A DNA stretch of 64,000 nucleotides from Betaproteobacteria bacterium HGW-Betaproteobacteria-9 (GTDB lineage: Bacteria; Pseudomonadota; Gammaproteobacteria; Burkholderiales; Burkholderiaceae_C). The notes beneath the pieces were generated by a model that worked only from the letters and a program-made list of their open reading frames with translations, did no database searches and was not told the origin of the DNA. Shown here in pieces: positions 41,801-48,592 of this stretch (the first letter of the stretch is position 1; each line of letters starts with the position of its first letter). Both the position numbers and the translations under genes were made by a program. The DNA is taken from NCBI GenBank assembly GCA_002842215.1, contig PHCC01000006.1, forward strand, positions 62,001-126,000, written 5' to 3'.

Positions 41801-42107
41801 GGATGTGCTCGCCGCCGCGCTGCTTGAGCAGGTCCACCATGTACTTGAAGTACTCGACATGACCGCCCTGGTAGGAGCTGATGGCGATGCCCTGCGCGTC
41901 TTCCTGCAGCGCAGCGGTGACCACCTCGTCGACCGAGCGGTTGTGCCCGAGGTGGATCACCTCAGTGCCCATGCCCTGCAGGATGCGACGCATGATGTTG
42001 ATGGCCGCGTCGTGGCCGTCAAACAGGCTGGCGGCGGTGACGAAGCGCACCTTGTGGGTGGGGCGGTAGCTGGCCAGGGCCTTGAAGTCGGCGGAAAGGT
42101 CGGTCAT
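38814..42107 (-). CDS. icmF: Fused isobutyryl-CoA mutase IcmF
   Basis: Adenosylcobalamin enzyme interconverting isobutyryl-CoA and butyryl-CoA, with its own G-protein chaperone fused in. 1097 residues, the IcmF length. Order: B12-binding domain (1-135) with lower-ligand His32 in FDGHDAA; MeaB-like GTPase (about 205-440) with P-loop GTGGAGKSS at 212-220 and the NKFDRKGA base-binding motif; linker; mutase barrel (about 560-1090) with [21 protein letters not shown]. This fused order separates IcmF from methylmalonyl-CoA mutase. Follows ppk2 by 34 bases, so the pair probably shares a promoter and the palindrome at 43106-43125. Confidence 0.95.
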   Translation of the reverse strand: MTDLSADFKALASYRPTHKVRFVTAASLFDGHDAAINIMRRILQGMGTEVIHLGHNRSVDEVVTAALQEDAQGIAISSYQGGHVEYFKYMVDLLKQRGGEHIQVFGGGGGVIVPAEIRELHSYGVGRIYSPEDGQRMGLQGMIGEMVMRCDQDISGYAPKALEAIQGHNEMNWRALAQLITALENDKADAALVDAVRKDAASRPVPVLGITGTGGAGKSSLTDELIRRFRLDQDDSLRIAVISIDPSRRKSGGALLGDRIRMNAIGPWQKGQRVYMRSLATRDTSSEISAALPDVVAACKVAGFDLIVVETSGIGQGDAAIVPHVDVPMYVMTPEFGAASQLEKIDMLDFAEFVAINKFDRKGAADALRDVAKQVQRNREAFTVMPDQMPVFGTMAARFNDDGVTALYQALKARLTELGLPMTEGILPKVHVRHSTNQTPIVPPARTRYLAEISDTVRGYKKRAREQARIAREIQQLRAAATMLTVDKPDRPKAAEAAIDLAQARELQQEPAARKLLAQWPDMQKAYAGDEYVVKIRDKEIRTALTTKSLSGTTIRKVALPQFEDHGEILKWLMLDNVPGSFPYTAGTFAFKREGEDPTRMFAGEGDAFRTNRRFKLLSEGMPAKRLSTAFDSVTLYGNDPDPRPDIYGKVGNSGVSIATLDDMKVLYGGFDLCHPATSVSMTINGPAPSILAMFMNTAIDQSLHKFRTDNGRDPTDDETQKIRAWTLANVRGTVQADILKEDQGQNTCIFSTEFSLKVMGDIAEYFVHHDVRNFYSVSISGYHIAEAGANPLSQLAFTLSNGFTFVEAYLARGMHIDDFAPNLSFFFSNGMDPEYTVLGRVARRIWAVAMKERYGANERSQKLKYHVQTSGRSLHAQEIQFNDIRTTLQALIAIYDNCNSLHTNAFDEAITTPTEESVRRAMAIQLIINREWGLAKNENPSQGAFIIEELTELVEEAVLSEFEKIAERGGVLGAMETGYQRSKIQEESMHYEMLKHTGEYPIIGVNTFRNPQGDQTPESIELARSTDEEKQSQLQRLLDFHDRHAAEAPAQLARLKQAVIENRNVFEVLMDAVRVCSLGQITHALFEVGGQYRRNM

Positions 42108-42141
42108 GGTCTTGTCTCTCTCGGGCGGGTCTTGTGGGTCG

Positions 42142-43041
42142 TTATTCGATGCGCAGGCCCTTGAGGGCCGTGTCTTCGGGCGGAAAGCGCAGGTTCAGCG
42201 CCTTGAGCGTGTCGCGCACCAGGGTGGCGATCATCACGTTGCGGTGGGTCTTGGAGTTGGCGGGCACCACAGTCCAAGGCGCCCAGGGCGTGCTGGTGGC
42301 GCCGAGCAGGTCTTCGTAGGCGCGCTGGTAGTCGGGCCATTGCTTGCGCACATCCAGATCGCCGAGGCTGAATTTCCAGTGCTTGTCCGGGTCGTCAACG
42401 CGCTCCTGCAGGCGCTCGCGCTGCTCGTCGAACCCGATGTGCAGCATGCACTTGAGGATCACGGTGCCGGTCTCGGCCAGCAGGCGCTCGAAGTCGTTGA
42501 TGTGGGCGTAGCGCTGGCGCGTCTGCTCGGGCGTGATCCACTGGTTGACCACCGGCACGAGCACGTCCTCGTAGTGGCTGCGGTTGAAGACCGTGATGTG
42601 CCCGGCGGCCGGCACCTGCTGGTGGATGCGCCAGAGGTAGTCGTGATCGCGCTCGGGCTCGGTGGGCGCTTTCCAGCCCACGGTGTGCACGCCCAGCGGG
42701 CTGGTCTGGCTGAACACGCCGCGCACGGTGCCGTCCTTGCCCGAAGTGTCCGTGCCCTGCAGGACCACCAGCAGCTTGTGGCGGCCGTCGGCGTAGAACA
42801 GGTTCTGCAACCGGTCGATTTCCTGGGCCAGAGACAGCAGCACGGCCTGGTCGGCGTTTTTGTTGCCGACGGAAAAAGGTTTGGCGCCCGGGTTGAACGA
42901 CGCCAGCGTGGGGCCTTTGCCGTTCTTCCCGTTTTTGCCATTGCCCGCCGGCTCGATCTGCCAGGCTTGCCAGGGACTGCCCTTGGCGGCTCGGACCGCT
43001 GCGGCCGGGAAGGGCAGTGAAACGTCGCTCGGGCTGGGCAT
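42142..43041 (-). CDS. ppk2: Polyphosphate kinase 2 (PPK2 family)
   Basis: Cytosolic kinase using polyphosphate to phosphorylate nucleotides, 299 residues. Walker [12 protein letters not shown], the lid-module region [15 protein letters not shown] and Walker [13 protein letters not shown] are clear, as in single-domain PPK2 enzymes. The N-terminal 60 residues (Asn/Gly/Lys-rich [10 protein letters not shown]) are low-complexity. ATG 43041 has GGAGA upstream; an in-frame start 11 codons earlier lacks one. First gene of a ppk2-icmF transcript. Confidence 0.9.
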   Translation of the reverse strand: MPSPSDVSLPFPAAAVRAAKGSPWQAWQIEPAGNGKNGKNGKGPTLASFNPGAKPFSVGNKNADQAVLLSLAQEIDRLQNLFYADGRHKLLVVLQGTDTSGKDGTVRGVFSQTSPLGVHTVGWKAPTEPERDHDYLWRIHQQVPAAGHITVFNRSHYEDVLVPVVNQWITPEQTRQRYAHINDFERLLAETGTVILKCMLHIGFDEQRERLQERVDDPDKHWKFSLGDLDVRKQWPDYQRAYEDLLGATSTPWAPWTVVPANSKTHRNVMIATLVRDTLKALNLRFPPEDTALKGLRIE

Positions 43042-43105
43042 GGTGTCTCCGGAAGTTGGGCAGGCAGGGTGCATCAGTGGCGACCCGGCGTCAACCCGTT
43101 CGAGT

Positions 43106-43125
43106 TGACGTTTACGTAAACGTCA
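43106..43125. promoter_or_regulatory. 20-bp palindrome upstream of ppk2-icmF, LiuR/MerR-like operator
   Basis: TGACGTTTACGTAAACGTCA is a perfect palindrome, 65 bases upstream of the ppk2 start. The core TTTACGTAAA matches, as I recall it, the operators of MerR-type LiuR regulators that control branched-chain amino acid and acyl-CoA catabolism in proteobacteria. That would fit icmF, which handles a valine-derived acyl-CoA. The regulator gene is not in this window. Confidence 0.6.
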
Positions 43126-43276
43126 TGTTAACCCGATTTGCCCGATAACGGAGCATCCGATGCCTTGGCCGAAGGCAAGTCCCGCTTCGGGCGGATGGTC
43201 TGCGCCATGAACCCGAAAACGCCCAGGTCGCCACCCAAATACCCCTCTGACAGGGGGCTGTCTCGTCCTCACTACA

Positions 43277-43292
43277 ATACCTGTTGGGGTAT
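43277..43292. promoter_or_regulatory. Candidate operator of the CsoR-family regulator
   Basis: Inverted repeat ATACC-TGTTGG-GGTAT overlaps a likely -10 box (TACAAT, 43274-43279) 64 bases upstream of the regulator's ATG. Interrupted G/C tract flanked by ATA is the general form of CsoR-family operators, so autoregulation of the two-gene operon is plausible. Confidence 0.5.
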
Positions 43293-43355
43293 GTGCAGGG
43301 CCATGCGGTGATGCGGCCCCGGGGGGCGAAAACCCCTTTTTCCACAGGAACCGAC

Positions 43356-43601
43356 ATGACAACTGTCCACGATCCCGAACGCAAACGCGCCCTGGTGCTC
43401 CGACTCAAGCGCGTCGAGGGCCAGCTGCGCGGTATCCAGAAGCTGCTAGAAACCGACGCCGACTGCGAGAAGGTGGCCCAGCAGCTGGCGGCGGCGCGCA
43501 AGGCGCTGGACAAGACCTTTTTCACCATGGTCGGCTGTGTCATCGCCCAGGGGGACCTGCCGGCAGACGACGTGGCCGACATGCTGGCACGCTTTTCCTG
43601 A
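43356..43601 (+). CDS. CsoR/RcnR-family (DUF156) repressor
   Basis: All-helical tetrameric DNA-binding repressor, 81 residues. The DNA-contact region KRALVLRLKRVEGQLRGIQKLLE is family-typical. Cys37 (DADCEKV) takes the place of the first metal/thiol ligand, but the residue 29 positions later, Cys in copper CsoR and CstR, is Gly; a second Cys sits at 61, only 24 later. The His of copper CsoR is also absent, so a copper sensor is unlikely. Downstream is a persulfide dioxygenase-rhodanese gene, which suggests a CstR-like persulfide sensor with altered cysteine spacing. ATG 43356 has AGGAA upstream. Confidence 0.8.
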   Translation: MTTVHDPERKRALVLRLKRVEGQLRGIQKLLETDADCEKVAQQLAAARKALDKTFFTMVGCVIAQGDLPADDVADMLARFS

Positions 43602-43636
43602 CCCCACATTGGTTCAGGCCCCCCAGGAGATTGCCC

Positions 43637-44761
43637 ATGAAACCGATCCAGCTGTTTGACCCCGCTTCCAGCACCTACACCTATGTGCTGTTTGACCAGG
43701 TGACGCGCGACGCGCTCATCATCGACCCGGTGGACGAGCAGATCGAACGCGACCTGGCCGTTCTGCGCGAGTACGGACTGAAGCTGGTCTGGACCGTGGA
43801 GACCCACGCCCACGCCGACCACATCACCAGCGCCGGCCAACTGGCCGAGCTGGCCGGAGCCCGCACGGCGGCACCGCAGGGCTGCGGCATCGGCACCGCG
43901 GGCATGCAGCTGCAACACGGCGACACGCTGCCGTTTGGCGGGGAGCGCCTGCAGGCCCTGCACACCCCGGGTCACACCGCCGGCAGCATGAGCTACCTGT
44001 GGCACGACCACGTCTTCACCGGCGACACCCTGCTCATCAATGGCTGTGGTCGCACCGACTTCCAGTCCGGCAGCGCGAGCGACCTGTACCGCAGCCTGAC
44101 CGAGGTGCTGTTTGCCTTGCCCGATGCGACCACCGTCTGGCCCGGCCACGACTACCAGAGCCGCACGCATTCCACGATCGGTCAGGAAAAGAAGGGCAAC
44201 GCCCGCGTGGCAGGCAAGAGCGAGGCGGAGTTCGTCGCGATCATGGCGGCTTTGCAGTTACCCAAGCCGCGGCGCATCGACGAGGCTGTACCCGCCAACC
44301 TCAGCTCGGGCCTGCGCCACGATGTGGATGGCGCTTTGCTGCTGCAGCCCCGCCCGGTGGCGGCGGCGCACCAGGGTACGTACGCGGGCGATGTCTCGCC
44401 GCAGCTGGCGTGGCAGTGGGTGCAGGCCGGCGAGGCGGTGCTGGTGGATGTGCGCAGCGACGCCGAGCGTGAATGGGTCGGGTTCGTGCCGGGCGCGGAG
44501 CCGGTGGCCTGGAAGCAGTGGCCGGGCATGACCATGAACCCGACATTTGACCAGCAGCTGGGCGGTGTTGCCCAAGGCAAAAAGCTGGTCTTGCTGTGCC
44601 GCAGCGGCGTGCGGTCCATCGCGGCGGCCAAGCGCGCGACCGAGCTGGGCTTCGAGGCCTACAACATCCTGGAGGGCTTCGAGGGCGACCCGGATGCCCA
44701 CGCCCACCGGGGGCTCAAGGGCGGTTGGCGTCACCACGGCCTGCCCTGGCGGCAGAACTGA
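43637..44761 (+). CDS. Persulfide dioxygenase-rhodanese fusion
   Basis: Cytosolic sulfide-detoxifying enzyme, 374 residues. Residues 1-240 form a metallo-beta-lactamase-fold ETHE1-type persulfide dioxygenase: the iron motif THAHADH (His57, His59, Asp61, His62), HTPGHTAGS and VFTGDTLLINGCGRTDFQ. Residues 265-374 form a rhodanese domain with the reactive Cys321 in LLCRSGVRS. Oxidises glutathione persulfide to sulfite and/or makes thiosulfate. ATG 43637 has AGGAGA upstream and lies 35 bases after the repressor gene: a repressor-enzyme operon. Confidence 0.92.
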   Translation: MKPIQLFDPASSTYTYVLFDQVTRDALIIDPVDEQIERDLAVLREYGLKLVWTVETHAHADHITSAGQLAELAGARTAAPQGCGIGTAGMQLQHGDTLPFGGERLQALHTPGHTAGSMSYLWHDHVFTGDTLLINGCGRTDFQSGSASDLYRSLTEVLFALPDATTVWPGHDYQSRTHSTIGQEKKGNARVAGKSEAEFVAIMAALQLPKPRRIDEAVPANLSSGLRHDVDGALLLQPRPVAAAHQGTYAGDVSPQLAWQWVQAGEAVLVDVRSDAEREWVGFVPGAEPVAWKQWPGMTMNPTFDQQLGGVAQGKKLVLLCRSGVRSIAAAKRATELGFEAYNILEGFEGDPDAHAHRGLKGGWRHHGLPWRQN

Positions 44762-44860
44762 CCCCGACCGTTGCACGGCAGCTGCCCGGGTGCGGCGGTG
44801 GGTGGGATGCGACCGCTGGTCGGCAGATCTCCATCAAACTTGAGAAAAAAGCGTAACAAG

Positions 44861-44880
44861 ACCTGTCAGACCTGACAGGT
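44861..44880. promoter_or_regulatory. lux-box-like 20-bp palindrome upstream of cqsA
   Basis: ACCTGTCAGACCTGACAGGT has perfect 9-bp arms around AC. It matches the classic lux box pattern (ACCTGT...ACAGGT, 20 bp) bound by LuxR-type regulators. It ends 63 bases before the cqsA ATG, suitable for activation from a site overlapping the -35 region. The nearest LuxR-type gene is at 48593. A related site occurs at 48602-48619. Confidence 0.8.
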
Positions 44881-44914
44881 GTCGTGCCGTTCGTCACACA
44901 TTTCTTTTTTCAAT

Positions 44915-44942
44915 GAAATCTTCTTTCTTGAAAGGAGATTTC
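44915..44942 (+). promoter_or_regulatory. Hairpin sequestering the cqsA ribosome binding site
   Basis: GAAATCTTCTTT (44915-44926) can pair with AAAGGAGATTTC (44931-44942) over 12 positions, one a G-U pair, around a CTTG loop. The 3' arm is the Shine-Dalgarno sequence AAAGGAG itself, and the stem ends one base before the cqsA ATG. In the folded state the start site would be occluded, implying control of translation. Confidence 0.7.
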
Positions 44943-44943
44943 C

Positions 44944-46191
44944 ATGGACACGCTCGAACTCACCCGCACCCCAACGGCCGTCAACCCGGCCTTCTCGGCC
45001 CGCCTTTGTGATCGCATCGAACGCGACTTCATCCACCGCTGGAACCACCAATGGGGTGGCCGATCGCTGGTCCACGGACGCGACCCGGGCTCGAACGCGG
45101 TTCGCCTGAACGGCAACGACTACCTGAGCGTGACGGGACACCCGGCCATCGTCAGCGCGCAAATGGCGGCGATTCGTCAGGATGGGGAGTTCGTCATTCA
45201 ATCCGGGTCGTTCCTGCTGGAGAGCCACCCCGTGCGCGCGTTTGAAAAGAAGATGGCTGCTTGGATCGGCAAGGACGACGGGGTGCTGTGCCAATCGGGT
45301 TATGCGGCCAACGTAGGTCTGCTCCAGTGCATCGCGGACGAGCAGACGCCGGTCTACATCGACATGCTGGCCCACACCTCGCTCTGGGAAGGCGCACGCC
45401 GGGCGAATGCCCCGACCCATCCGTTCCGGCACAACGATGTGGATCACCTGCGCCGCCTGATCGGCAAACATGGGGCTGGTCTCGTGGTGGTGGATTCGGT
45501 CTACAGCACCACCGGGTCCGTGGCGCCCTTGACGGACCTGGTGGACCTGGCCGAAGCGGGCGGCTGCATGATCCTGGTGGACGAGTCGCACTCGCTCGGT
45601 ACGCACGGGCCTGGCGGGGCCGGTCTGTGTGTCGAACTGGGGCTCTCCAGCCGCGTGCACTTCATCACGGCCAGCCTGGCCAAGGCGTTTGCCGGGCGCG
45701 CGGGGTACTTCAACATACCGACCGGCCTGCGCAACTACATCCTGAGCACCAGCCACCACAACATCTTCAGTTCGTGCCTGTTGCCGCACGAGGTGGCCGC
45801 GCTCAATGCCACCCTGGATGTGATCAAGGGCTGCGATGCCGAGCGTGAGCGTCTGCACCGCCACTCGCTCAGGATGCGCCAGGACTTCATTGACCAGGGG
45901 TTTCCGGTGCACCAGGGCACCGAGCAGATCATCGCCCTGGAAGCGGGGCCCGAGCCGGACACGCTGGTGCTGCGGGACCTGCTGGAAGAGCGGGGCATCT
46001 TTGGTGCGGTCTTCTGCGCCCCAGCGACGGCGCGCAACCGGTCCATCGTGCGACTGACCTTGAGTGCGGCGCTGACCGACGCCGAGCTGGACCACGTCGC
46101 CGAGGCGGCGCGCGAGATCGCGCCGCTGGTCAAGCCCTGGGACTGGCCGGTCGCGCGGCGAGCCCGGGGCACAGCCACTCAGGCGTCCTGA
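44944..46191 (+). CDS. cqsA: CqsA/LqsA-type alpha-hydroxyketone autoinducer synthase
   Basis: PLP enzyme of the alpha-oxoamine synthase fold, 415 residues, joining an acyl-CoA to an amino-acid-derived substrate to make a CAI-1/LAI-1-type signal. Schiff-base Lys247 lies in ITASLAKAFAGRAG; the PLP-holding ILVDESHSLGTHGPGG with its Asp and His are intact; the N-terminal NDYLSVTGHP and LLESHPVRAFE are family-typical and distinguish it from KBL/BioF enzymes. It faces a kinase-response regulator pair, as in Legionella lqs and Vibrio cqs loci. Its 3' end overlaps that convergent operon by 13 bases. ATG 44944 follows AAAGGAG, which is folded in a hairpin. Confidence 0.9.
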   Translation: MDTLELTRTPTAVNPAFSARLCDRIERDFIHRWNHQWGGRSLVHGRDPGSNAVRLNGNDYLSVTGHPAIVSAQMAAIRQDGEFVIQSGSFLLESHPVRAFEKKMAAWIGKDDGVLCQSGYAANVGLLQCIADEQTPVYIDMLAHTSLWEGARRANAPTHPFRHNDVDHLRRLIGKHGAGLVVVDSVYSTTGSVAPLTDLVDLAEAGGCMILVDESHSLGTHGPGGAGLCVELGLSSRVHFITASLAKAFAGRAGYFNIPTGLRNYILSTSHHNIFSSCLLPHEVAALNATLDVIKGCDAERERLHRHSLRMRQDFIDQGFPVHQGTEQIIALEAGPEPDTLVLRDLLEERGIFGAVFCAPATARNRSIVRLTLSAALTDAELDHVAEAAREIAPLVKPWDWPVARRARGTATQAS

Positions 46192-47165
46192 ATCTTGCGC
46201 GCTCCCTGGACATCCAGGAAGTTGTGGTACGGGTAGATGGACTGCGGCAGGTCGGTTTCTGCCAGCTTGAAGCTCGCCGCCTTGAGCAGCCCGTCGTCGC
46301 CCACGTCGAAGGAGGGCGCGGTGCGGATGGCGCCGTGCAGACCCAGTTGCTGGTGCAGCTCCACCGCGGGCAGCAGACGCCCCTCGTCGACGGCGCGCGC
46401 CACGTCAAAACCGAGACCCGCGGAGGTGGCCAGTTCCGCCAGATCGGGCAGTCCGTTGGTCGGTTCCAGTTGCAGCCATTCGCAGCGGCCGGACACATCC
46501 AGGCCGAGCAGACCAAACGGCTCGCCCAGGACCACGTACTCGATCCAGTTCTTCAAGGCGTAGGCCTTGAGCGCTGTGGCGATCGACGGAACCTGCAGCA
46601 GCGATTGTTGTGAGGGATTGAGGACGGCGCGCCAGAGGGTGTTGAGCCGGGGGTGCGGGGCGTGGATCAGCTTCGCCAGGGCCGTCAGCAGTCGACCGGT
46701 GATGTCGGCGGTCTGCTTGGGGATGAACTGGTCGATGAGGCCGCTGTTGAACGCCTGAATGGCGACCTGCTCGTCGGCCTGCCCGGTGAGCAGCACGCGT
46801 GCGCCGGGCCAGTCCAGCAGCGTGGTGAGCACTTTCAGGCCATCGGTGCCGGGCATGGCGTAGTCCACCACGCAGACCTGGGCGAGCTGGTAGCGGGCGG
46901 TGCTGGCCGCCCAGTAGCGCAGCACCTGGGGAATGAGGGCCTGTCCGCGTCGCCAGCGTTCGATCATCTGCAGGTGCATGCCGGCGTCGGCCTCCCAGCG
47001 GGCGGGCTCGTCGCGCATGCGCTCACCAAAACCCGAAGGGCGGCAGTAAAGCTCGACCTGCAGGTGGCTGGGCAGCACCATGCCGAGCATCTCCAGGTAG
47101 TCGAGGTCGTCGTCCAGGAACAGCAGGCTGCCCGAACGGTGGTAGAGGGGGAGCTTGAGGACCAT
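46179..47165 (-). CDS. LqsR-like response regulator with enlarged receiver
   Basis: Response regulator of 328 residues. Receiver parts: FLDDDLDYLEML acidic pocket at 16-27, phosphoacceptor Asp101 in VCVVDYAMPGTDG, Thr127 in RVLLTGQAD, Lys150 in FIPKQTAD. The phosphoacceptor lies about 45 residues later than usual because of an insert (residues 45-90) rich in Arg, Glu and Trp. The C-terminal 150 residues (EYVVLGEPFGLLGLDV...) match no output domain I know. LqsR of Legionella has the same character. Eight bases downstream of the kinase gene; its 3' end overlaps cqsA by 13 bases. Confidence 0.75.
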   Translation of the reverse strand: MVLKLPLYHRSGSLLFLDDDLDYLEMLGMVLPSHLQVELYCRPSGFGERMRDEPARWEADAGMHLQMIERWRRGQALIPQVLRYWAASTARYQLAQVCVVDYAMPGTDGLKVLTTLLDWPGARVLLTGQADEQVAIQAFNSGLIDQFIPKQTADITGRLLTALAKLIHAPHPRLNTLWRAVLNPSQQSLLQVPSIATALKAYALKNWIEYVVLGEPFGLLGLDVSGRCEWLQLEPTNGLPDLAELATSAGLGFDVARAVDEGRLLPAVELHQQLGLHGAIRTAPSFDVGDDGLLKAASFKLAETDLPQSIYPYHNFLDVQGARKIQDA

Positions 47166-47173
47166 GGTGTTTG

Positions 47174-48505
47174 TCAGGAAGGTGGGGCGCTCTCAGGCGC
47201 CGTGGCGGTATGCAGGGGCAGGTCGATCACGAAGACCGCGCCCTCGCCGGGCTCGGAAAAAACGCCGATATGTCCCTTGACGGTCTCCACCACGTTCTTG
47301 CAGAAGGTCAGGCCCAGGCCACTGCCCACGCCCGTCTGGGTGGAGAAAAAAGGTTCGAAGATGCGCTGCTGGTGTTCATGGGGAATGCCCAGGCCTTTGT
47401 CGGCCACCGCCAGCCGGCCCTTGCCGTGGTACACGCCCACCGTGATGCGCAGATCTCCGGGATGTGACGCGTGGCTGGACGCCGCCAGCGAATACAAGGC
47501 GTTCTTGATCAGGTTGCTCAGCAGCTGTGAAAACAGGGCCCGCGAGCCCATGAAGCAGAAGTCCTGCTGAACAAACACCTCCACACAATTCCGTTCATGC
47601 GAGGAGCGGTAGGGGTAGTTGGCCACCACATCCCGCACCAGCTCGGCCGCATGGACGGGGGACTTTTCGTTGGGCAGGCGCAGCAATTGGGCGTTGGAGA
47701 TCTGGGTGTCGATTTGCCGGTTCATGCTGCGCACCAGATTTTGCAGCCGGGTCGCGAGGTCTTCGATCTTCTTCTGCTTGTGTTCGGGCATCTCGTGCTG
47801 GGCCTGATTGCGCAGCACGTCGCCCAGCAGGTCCACCGTGGCCAGGGGCGTGCGCAGCTCGTGCGCCATCACCGCCATGGTGCTCAGGGTGTTGATCAGG
47901 CGGGTGCGGCGCAGGTTGGCGCTCGAGAAGCCCAGCACAAAAGCGGTGCCCCAGGCAAAAGCGATCACCACCAGGTTCTCAATGGAGAAACTGGCTGATG
48001 CTTCGACGGGTGTGTGTTGTGCGTTGAAAACCAGCCAGCTGAACAGGGCGCCTGTCGTGCTGCCCACCGTGGCCAGCCGCCAGTCGGTCATGTGGTAGTA
48101 GATGAGGAACATGGCGCTGATGCTGGCTAGCCAGACCGCATTGCCGCCATTCATCCAGTACATCCAGAAGAAGAATACGGGCATGACCAGCCAGCAGACG
48201 GCGGAATACAGCCAGGCGCCCCGGTAAGAACTGCTGTCTCGCGAGATGATGGGCAAGAACAGGAGGGCCCCCGAACAGGCGGCAACGATCCTCAGGAACA
48301 GACTCTCATAGGGTTGCCGCACGACAACCGTCCAGATCGCATAAAAAATCAGATTGCCAAAAAATACCGAGAAACCAGCCCATCGAAGCCGGGTGGCCGA
48401 TGGGTGCAAAATAGGCTCGATAGGGGCATGGACGAACTCGCCCAACAGCCAGCGCCAAAGCCGGGCTTTGGCACTGTGAACCCACAAACGATCCAACGAC
48501 AACAT
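47174..48505 (-). CDS. CqsS/LqsS-type membrane sensor histidine kinase
   Basis: Membrane kinase, 443 residues. About six hydrophobic segments lie in residues 40-195 with very short loops, the sensing module for a hydrophobic ketone. Phosphoacceptor His215 in MAHELRTPLATVDLL; N box LLSNLIKNALYSL; VADKGLGIPHEH; GSGLGLTFC. No receiver domain, so it is closer to LqsS than to Vibrio CqsS. It is the first gene of a kinase-regulator operon, divergent from the LuxR-type gene with 87 bases between starts. By inference it detects the CqsA product; ligand not provable from sequence. Confidence 0.83.
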   Translation of the reverse strand: MLSLDRLWVHSAKARLWRWLLGEFVHAPIEPILHPSATRLRWAGFSVFFGNLIFYAIWTVVVRQPYESLFLRIVAACSGALLFLPIISRDSSSYRGAWLYSAVCWLVMPVFFFWMYWMNGGNAVWLASISAMFLIYYHMTDWRLATVGSTTGALFSWLVFNAQHTPVEASASFSIENLVVIAFAWGTAFVLGFSSANLRRTRLINTLSTMAVMAHELRTPLATVDLLGDVLRNQAQHEMPEHKQKKIEDLATRLQNLVRSMNRQIDTQISNAQLLRLPNEKSPVHAAELVRDVVANYPYRSSHERNCVEVFVQQDFCFMGSRALFSQLLSNLIKNALYSLAASSHASHPGDLRITVGVYHGKGRLAVADKGLGIPHEHQQRIFEPFFSTQTGVGSGLGLTFCKNVVETVKGHIGVFSEPGEGAVFVIDLPLHTATAPESAPPS

Positions 48506-48592
48506 GTTCTCCTTGCAGCATCCGCATTCACTCCCTCGCAGAGGGCGGGAGCGGTGTGGCCCGATTGTCCATGCAGGGAAGGGCTTTCAATC

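Larger units (their letters stand above)
43042..43355. other. Divergent promoter region ppk2 / CsoR-family gene
   Basis: This 314-base intergenic region serves both directions. It contains a perfect 20-bp palindrome (43106-43125) on the ppk2 side and a smaller inverted repeat (43277-43292) overlapping a likely -10 box on the CsoR-like side. No open reading frame in it looks coding. A GACAG-GGGG-CTGTC hairpin at 43249-43262 is also present. Confidence 0.6.

Noticed and set aside
37896-42164. 1422-codon open frame on the plus strand across the sensor kinase and icmF
   Set aside because: It is antisense to two genes with intact motifs, its translation is His/Gly/Arg/Val-rich without domains, and long open antisense frames are normal at this GC content.
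43249-43262. GACAG-GGGG-CTGTC inverted repeat as another lux-box-like site
   Set aside because: The half-sites are in the opposite order (GACAG first) and the length differs; it is more likely a promoter hairpin or chance.
48314-48592. N-terminal extension of the LuxR-type gene
   Set aside because: It overlaps the divergent kinase gene; ATG 48593 has its own ribosome binding site.
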